Origin: an uncultured Alistipes sp.
GTDB taxonomy: Bacteria > Bacteroidota > Bacteroidia > Bacteroidales > UBA932
Direction: 5' to 3'
NCBI GenBank assembly: GCA_900550465.1
Contig: URSC01000013.1
Location: 1 to 64,000, forward strand
DNA: 64,000 nucleotides
In this document: positions 60,399 through 64,000 of the stretch, one piece after another
Position numbering within the stretch: the stretch's first letter is position 1
How the letters are laid out: each line of letters begins with the position of its first letter
The notes under the pieces: model-generated
Told to the model about the DNA's origin: nothing
Database searches by the model: none
What the model saw: the letters and a program-made list of their open reading frames with translations, nothing else
Made by a program: the position numbers and the translations under genes

Positions 60399-61694
60399 AT
60401 GGACATGTACAACAGACTCGTAAATAAAGAGGCAAAGCTGGCGCTGGTCGGCCTCGGATATGTAGGACTCCCTATCGCACTGGAGTTCGCAAAGAAGATA
60501 TCGGTTATCGGTTTTGACATCAATGAGGCACGCCTGGCTAAAATGAGACAGGGCATTGACCCCTGCGGCGAGCTGGATTCTTCAGCATTTGAGAATGTTG
60601 ATATAGAATTCACATCCTCCATCGACAAACTGCGTGAGGCCTCTTTCTTCATTGTAGCGGTGCCTACGCCTATCGATAAGTACAACAAGCCCGACCTTAC
60701 CCCCCTGCTTGGAGCTTCCAGGTCTGTAGGAAAGGCCCTTAAACCCGGAGACTATGTCGTATATGAGTCCACAGTGTATCCAGGATGTACGGAAGAAGAC
60801 TGCCTGCCTATATTGGAAGAGGTAAGCGGTCTCAAAGCATATAAACAGTTCAAGTTCGGATATTCTCCTGAGCGGATCAATCCTGGCGAAAAAGTACATA
60901 CGCTGCCAAATACTGTGAAAATCGTATCAGGATGCGATCCTGAAGCGCTTGATGTTATTGCAAAAGTCTATGAACTGGTCGTTAAGCCCGGCGTACACCG
61001 TGCCCCGAACGTAAAAGTAGCCGAGGCTGCAAAAATTATTGAAAACACTCAGCGTGACGTCAACATCGCCCTGATGAACGAACTGTCCATCATATTCAGC
61101 CGCATCGGCATCAACACCTACGATGTACTGGAGGCAGCAGGCACAAAATGGAACTTCCTGAAATTCTATCCCGGTCTTGTCGGCGGCCACTGTATCGGAG
61201 TCGATCCATACTACCTGGTGCACAAGGCCAGCGAACTGAAATATCACTGCCAGATAATCAGTGCCGGACGGTTCATCAACGACAGCATGGGCGGATACAT
61301 CGCCAAGAAGCTGGTAAAAAGGCTCATTTCATTGGGAAAGGGAGTGCTCGGTGCCCGCATTCTGGTAATGGGCGTTACATTCAAGGAAAATGTCTCTGAC
61401 ATCCGCAACTCAAAGGTAGTGGACATCATCAACGAACTCAAGGACTTCGGCTGCGACGTGGATGTCGTTGACCCTCATGCGGACAGTGACGAGGTCATGC
61501 ATGAATACGGCTTCCGGCTTGTCGAGAAACCCCGTGACAGCTATGACGGTATCGTAGTCGCCGTGGCACATGACCAATACAAGGACCTTACCGAGGACTA
61601 CTTCAAGTCACTTACTTACGAGCATGCAGTGCTTGTAGACATTAAAGGTATGTACCGCGGCAAGATACATTCGCTCAAGTACTGGAGCCTGTAA
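60399..61694 (+). CDS. wbpA: UDP-N-acetylglucosamine 6-dehydrogenase
   Basis: A 431-residue nucleotide-sugar dehydrogenase making UDP-GlcNAc uronic acid. LVGLGYVGLPIALEFA is the NAD loop, GYSPERINPG is conserved, and GGHCIGVDPYYL holds the catalytic Cys. C-terminal domain begins VMGVTFKENVSDIRNSK. Although it is last in the cassette, it catalyses the first step. A hairpin follows before the glycosyltransferase. A TviB-like UDP-GlcNAc dehydrogenase is an equivalent label. Confidence 0.92.
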   Translation: MDMYNRLVNKEAKLALVGLGYVGLPIALEFAKKISVIGFDINEARLAKMRQGIDPCGELDSSAFENVDIEFTSSIDKLREASFFIVAVPTPIDKYNKPDLTPLLGASRSVGKALKPGDYVVYESTVYPGCTEEDCLPILEEVSGLKAYKQFKFGYSPERINPGEKVHTLPNTVKIVSGCDPEALDVIAKVYELVVKPGVHRAPNVKVAEAAKIIENTQRDVNIALMNELSIIFSRIGINTYDVLEAAGTKWNFLKFYPGLVGGHCIGVDPYYLVHKASELKYHCQIISAGRFINDSMGGYIAKKLVKRLISLGKGVLGARILVMGVTFKENVSDIRNSKVVDIINELKDFGCDVDVVDPHADSDEVMHEYGFRLVEKPRDSYDGIVVAVAHDQYKDLTEDYFKSLTYEHAVLVDIKGMYRGKIHSLKYWSL

Positions 61695-61710
61695 ATTTTA
61701 CCAACGACTA

Positions 61711-61741
61711 AGAAGTCATACTTACGGACAGTATGACTTCT
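61711..61741 (+). terminator. Perfect 12-bp hairpin after wbpA
   Basis: AGAAGTCATACT, loop TACGGAC, AGTATGACTTCT, then ATTTATTTATC. A perfect 12-bp stem with only a weak T-rich tail; possible terminator or attenuator. It marks the border to AT-rich DNA. Confidence 0.6.
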
Positions 61742-61756
61742 ATTTATTTATCTTCA

Positions 61757-62881
61757 ATGAAAATATGCCATCTTACGAGTGTCCACAGCAGTTCTGACAC
61801 ACGAATTTTTTATAAGGAGTGCATATCTCTTGCTCAAGCCGGGAACAATGTACTGCTGATTGCTCCCGGAATATCGAGAACAGAGAGAGGTGTCAACGTA
61901 ATTGGCATTGGTATGCAGCCTAAAAGCCGTATGGCTCGAATGCTACTGACGACAAAAAGAATCTATAAAAAATCCTTGGAACAAGATGCGGACATCTATC
62001 ACCTGCACGATCCGGAATTGCTACCGTACGCTTTAAAATTAAAACGGAAAAGCAAATGTGTCATTTTCGATTCACACGAAAACATACTGGAATATATGGA
62101 GTCAAAATCATATATTCCCAAACCTGCCAGAAAAATCGTATCATCACTATTTAAAAGATATGCGACTCGTATACTGCGTAAAATAGATGGCATTATTTCT
62201 GTAACCCCCTCATTCTGTAATGACTTCAAGGCCATCAATCCAAATACGGCCTTAATAACCAATTATCCTTTTTCCCCCGATACCTCTGACAATTCCGAGA
62301 CAATCAAAAAGCAACGGCAATTATGTTTTACCGGGGGAATCAGCGAACAATGGTGCATAGATTTAATACTTAAAGTCATAGAAGATATTCCAGAGACAAA
62401 TATCGTTCTTTGCGGCTCATTTGACAATGATGAATACGAACGGAAACTGAAAGACATGCCTGCCTGGTCAAAATGTAATTATTTAGGAATCCTGCCCTTC
62501 AACAAGGTAAAAGCCACTCAACAATCTTCAAGTATCGGGTTGTGTATATTGAAATACTCACAAAATACGAATTTTAAAGAAGGCACATTGGGAAACACAA
62601 AACTTTTTGAGTACATGTCTTCTGGTACGGCCGTAGTCTGCACCGACTTCAATATCTGGTCTGAAATAATCGACAGATATCATTGCGGAATAGTCGTGTC
62701 TCCTAATGACCCAGATGCAATAAGTAATGCCATAAATTATTTATTGTCCCACCCAGAAAAATGTATAGAGATGGGTAAAAACGGGAAAAATGCAGTCACC
62801 CTTGAATTCAATTGGGAGACGCAGGCAGATTCTCTTGTGAAATTCTACAAGCAAATCACGGACAATGCTGCGCTCAAATAA
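61757..62881 (+). CDS. Glycosyltransferase, GT4-like
   Basis: A 374-residue GT-B-fold transferase. N-terminal MKICHLTSVHSSSDTRIFYKECISLAQAG and the LIAPG strand, and a C-terminal nucleotide-sugar domain with CFTGGISEQW and the EX7E-like GTLGNTKLFEYMSSGTAVV near 280-300. Sugar donor unknown. Codons are AT-rich compared with upstream genes, suggesting acquired or exchanged serotype DNA. Start 61757 is preferred over 61733. Confidence 0.82.
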   Translation: MKICHLTSVHSSSDTRIFYKECISLAQAGNNVLLIAPGISRTERGVNVIGIGMQPKSRMARMLLTTKRIYKKSLEQDADIYHLHDPELLPYALKLKRKSKCVIFDSHENILEYMESKSYIPKPARKIVSSLFKRYATRILRKIDGIISVTPSFCNDFKAINPNTALITNYPFSPDTSDNSETIKKQRQLCFTGGISEQWCIDLILKVIEDIPETNIVLCGSFDNDEYERKLKDMPAWSKCNYLGILPFNKVKATQQSSSIGLCILKYSQNTNFKEGTLGNTKLFEYMSSGTAVVCTDFNIWSEIIDRYHCGIVVSPNDPDAISNAINYLLSHPEKCIEMGKNGKNAVTLEFNWETQADSLVKFYKQITDNAALK

Positions 62882-64000
62882 AACATCAAAAATTTTCAAT
62901 GTAATATCATTCTCATACCTGGCGTATGTGGTAATACTATTTTATGTTGCAATACAGTATTTCCCGACTGCCTTCAAAACCAGTTATAACGGGCTGCTAT
63001 TTCCGGCCGAACTGAATTTATTCCGTCTTATAACATCCATTATTCTTTGTCTGATTCTGTTACTTATAATAAGGCGACGTTATTGCAAACCGAAAAAAGT
63101 ATCAGAAATGACAGTCTTATTACTTCTTATCCTTTATTTTATTCCAGGTCTGGTTATTTATAGCGTCACAACAATAAGCAATGTATATTATTTCGCATAT
63201 ATTGTTTTTATGACAATGATGCTCATATCTGACCGTATAGTCAGGCGTCCCAAAGTCGGAATCCATATTAAAGGGATAAACAATAACATTGTCTTAAAAG
63301 TTCTGATAGCGGTCAGTCTGTTAACCACGGTCTATTTATCATTTGTATTCAAACAAGTATTTTCCTTTTCAAAATTACTGATAGTTCTCACTGATGTATA
63401 TGAGACAAGAGCCACCGCACTGCAGGTACACTGGCTGATCATCACATTACAACAATGGGCCGTTTACTTTTGTGCATTTATGATTACATATTCGCTGCTA
63501 AATAAAAAATACCTGCTCACTGTCGTTTTTATTTTCTGTGAATTATTTTTCTTTATACTGCAAGGGAACCGCATAGGCCTATTCGTTACCGTATTGGCTA
63601 TTGTCTTTGGATGTTTTAAGAATATAAGTCCAAAAATAGTTTCTATTGGAACATTAAGTATTATTGTACTGATTTTAATCGAGTGCATCATATGGGAGAA
63701 CGGTGAGATAATCACTAACATCTTCAGAAGATTCAGCATTGTTCCTAACAGAATTGCATACCATTATTTTGATTTTTTTCAATCCAACACTCCTGACCTA
63801 CTTCGTTCCACATTCCCAAGAATCTCAGAGACAATGCTTGGATTACCGTCACCATACGCCAACATCGCTCACACAATTGGAGAGACATACTTTCACGCCG
63901 AAATGGGCGCAAATACCGGAATGATGGGCTCCGCAATGTTTACTTTCGGCATCTTCGGATTGGTAATCGAACCGATTTGCATCGTACTATTCACACGTAT
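62865..64000 (+). CDS. O-antigen/repeat-unit polymerase, partial (cut by window edge)
   Basis: An open frame from ATG 62865 runs to the end of the window without a stop (378 complete codons). It starts 17 nt inside the end of the glycosyltransferase gene. The product is strongly hydrophobic with about eight or more membrane segments by eye, and resembles Wzy-type polymerases: ELFFFILQGNRIGLFV in a late segment, then a long loop with NRIAYHYFDFFQS and a further membrane segment. AT-rich like the preceding gene. Wzy links repeat units in the periplasm. Identification is by topology and context, because Wzy proteins share little sequence. Confidence 0.72.
   Translation, partial: MLRSNKTSKIFNVISFSYLAYVVILFYVAIQYFPTAFKTSYNGLLFPAELNLFRLITSIILCLILLLIIRRRYCKPKKVSEMTVLLLLILYFIPGLVIYSVTTISNVYYFAYIVFMTMMLISDRIVRRPKVGIHIKGINNNIVLKVLIAVSLLTTVYLSFVFKQVFSFSKLLIVLTDVYETRATALQVHWLIITLQQWAVYFCAFMITYSLLNKKYLLTVVFIFCELFFFILQGNRIGLFVTVLAIVFGCFKNISPKIVSIGTLSIIVLILIECIIWENGEIITNIFRRFSIVPNRIAYHYFDFFQSNTPDLLRSTFPRISETMLGLPSPYANIAHTIGETYFHAEMGANTGMMGSAMFTFGIFGLVIEPICIVLFTR

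Overview
The window reads as a chromosome segment of a Bacteroidota bacterium, most likely order Bacteroidales. The evidence is the Bacteroidota promoter signature (-33 TTTG, -7 TAnnTTTG) in front of many genes, the succinyl-type ornithine carbamoyltransferase, and family markers such as a FISUMP lipoprotein, a PCMD protein, peptidase M64, a DUF2795 protein, an Hc1-like protein, a YtxH/holin pair and an Omp85-type barrel protein. The DNA looks moderately GC-rich except for the last 2.3 kb. Genus is not decided here. I saw no rRNA, tRNA, CRISPR array, integrase or insertion sequence.

Layout. 1-386: non-coding, with an imperfect 43-bp direct repeat. 0.4-16.4 kb: envelope and housekeeping genes (ApbE-esterase fusion, FISUMP lipoprotein, lemA and two TPM proteins, phoH-capA-DUF389, SPOR lipoprotein, gcvT, an M28-like protein that seems to lack both zinc histidines, leuS, two overlapping yitT paralogs). 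16.4-23.3 kb: membrane-bound AraC-type regulator plus a small HTH partner, holA, a solitary HSDR_N nuclease-like protein, cca, folE, an orphan ABC ATPase, a PduO-type cobalamin adenosyltransferase and a DUF2795 protein. 23.3-31.4 kb: a compact eight-gene arginine operon on the minus strand (GNAT-argG-argC-argD-argF'-argB-argE-argH), preceded by a structured leader of roughly 240 nt. 31.7-37.2 kb: marC, Hc1-like protein, M6 protease with lipoprotein, PCMD protein and outer-membrane barrel. 37.2-40.9 kb: aspA, trkA, and a small membrane-stress-like trio. 41-50.2 kb: C11 protease, rubrerythrin, L25, pth, divIC, CPBP protease, manA, S4 protein, HAD phosphatase, M64 peptidase, purB. 50.3-55.4 kb: tmk, a DoxX-like protein and a FecCD-type importer. 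55.6-56.5 kb: a frameshifted cation-efflux gene. 56.8 kb to the end: start of a surface-polysaccharide locus (unknown protein, wbpB-wbpE-wbpD-wbpA set, then AT-rich glycosyltransferase and polymerase, the last cut by the window edge).

How the genes work together. The arginine operon can take glutamate to arginine, and Pro90 of its carbamoyltransferase points to succinylated rather than acetylated intermediates. The polysaccharide genes supply all four steps from UDP-GlcNAc to UDP-2,3-diacetamido-2,3-dideoxyglucuronic acid, followed by genes that would assemble and polymerise a repeat unit. Several secreted or envelope peptidase-family proteins (M6, M64, C11, CPBP, M28-like) lie among lipoproteins and outer-membrane proteins.

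The most unusual signals are regulatory: the arginine leader (possible pseudoknot, closing stem and a 30-codon arginine-containing reading frame), a two-tier hairpin that holds the start codon of the AraC-type regulator, several -7 boxes only 4-6 nt from a start codon, a terminator located inside a convergent coding region, and a 110-bp nested palindrome that includes the last codons of cca. All coordinates, starts and motif statements come from reading the sequence by eye; no database search was run.
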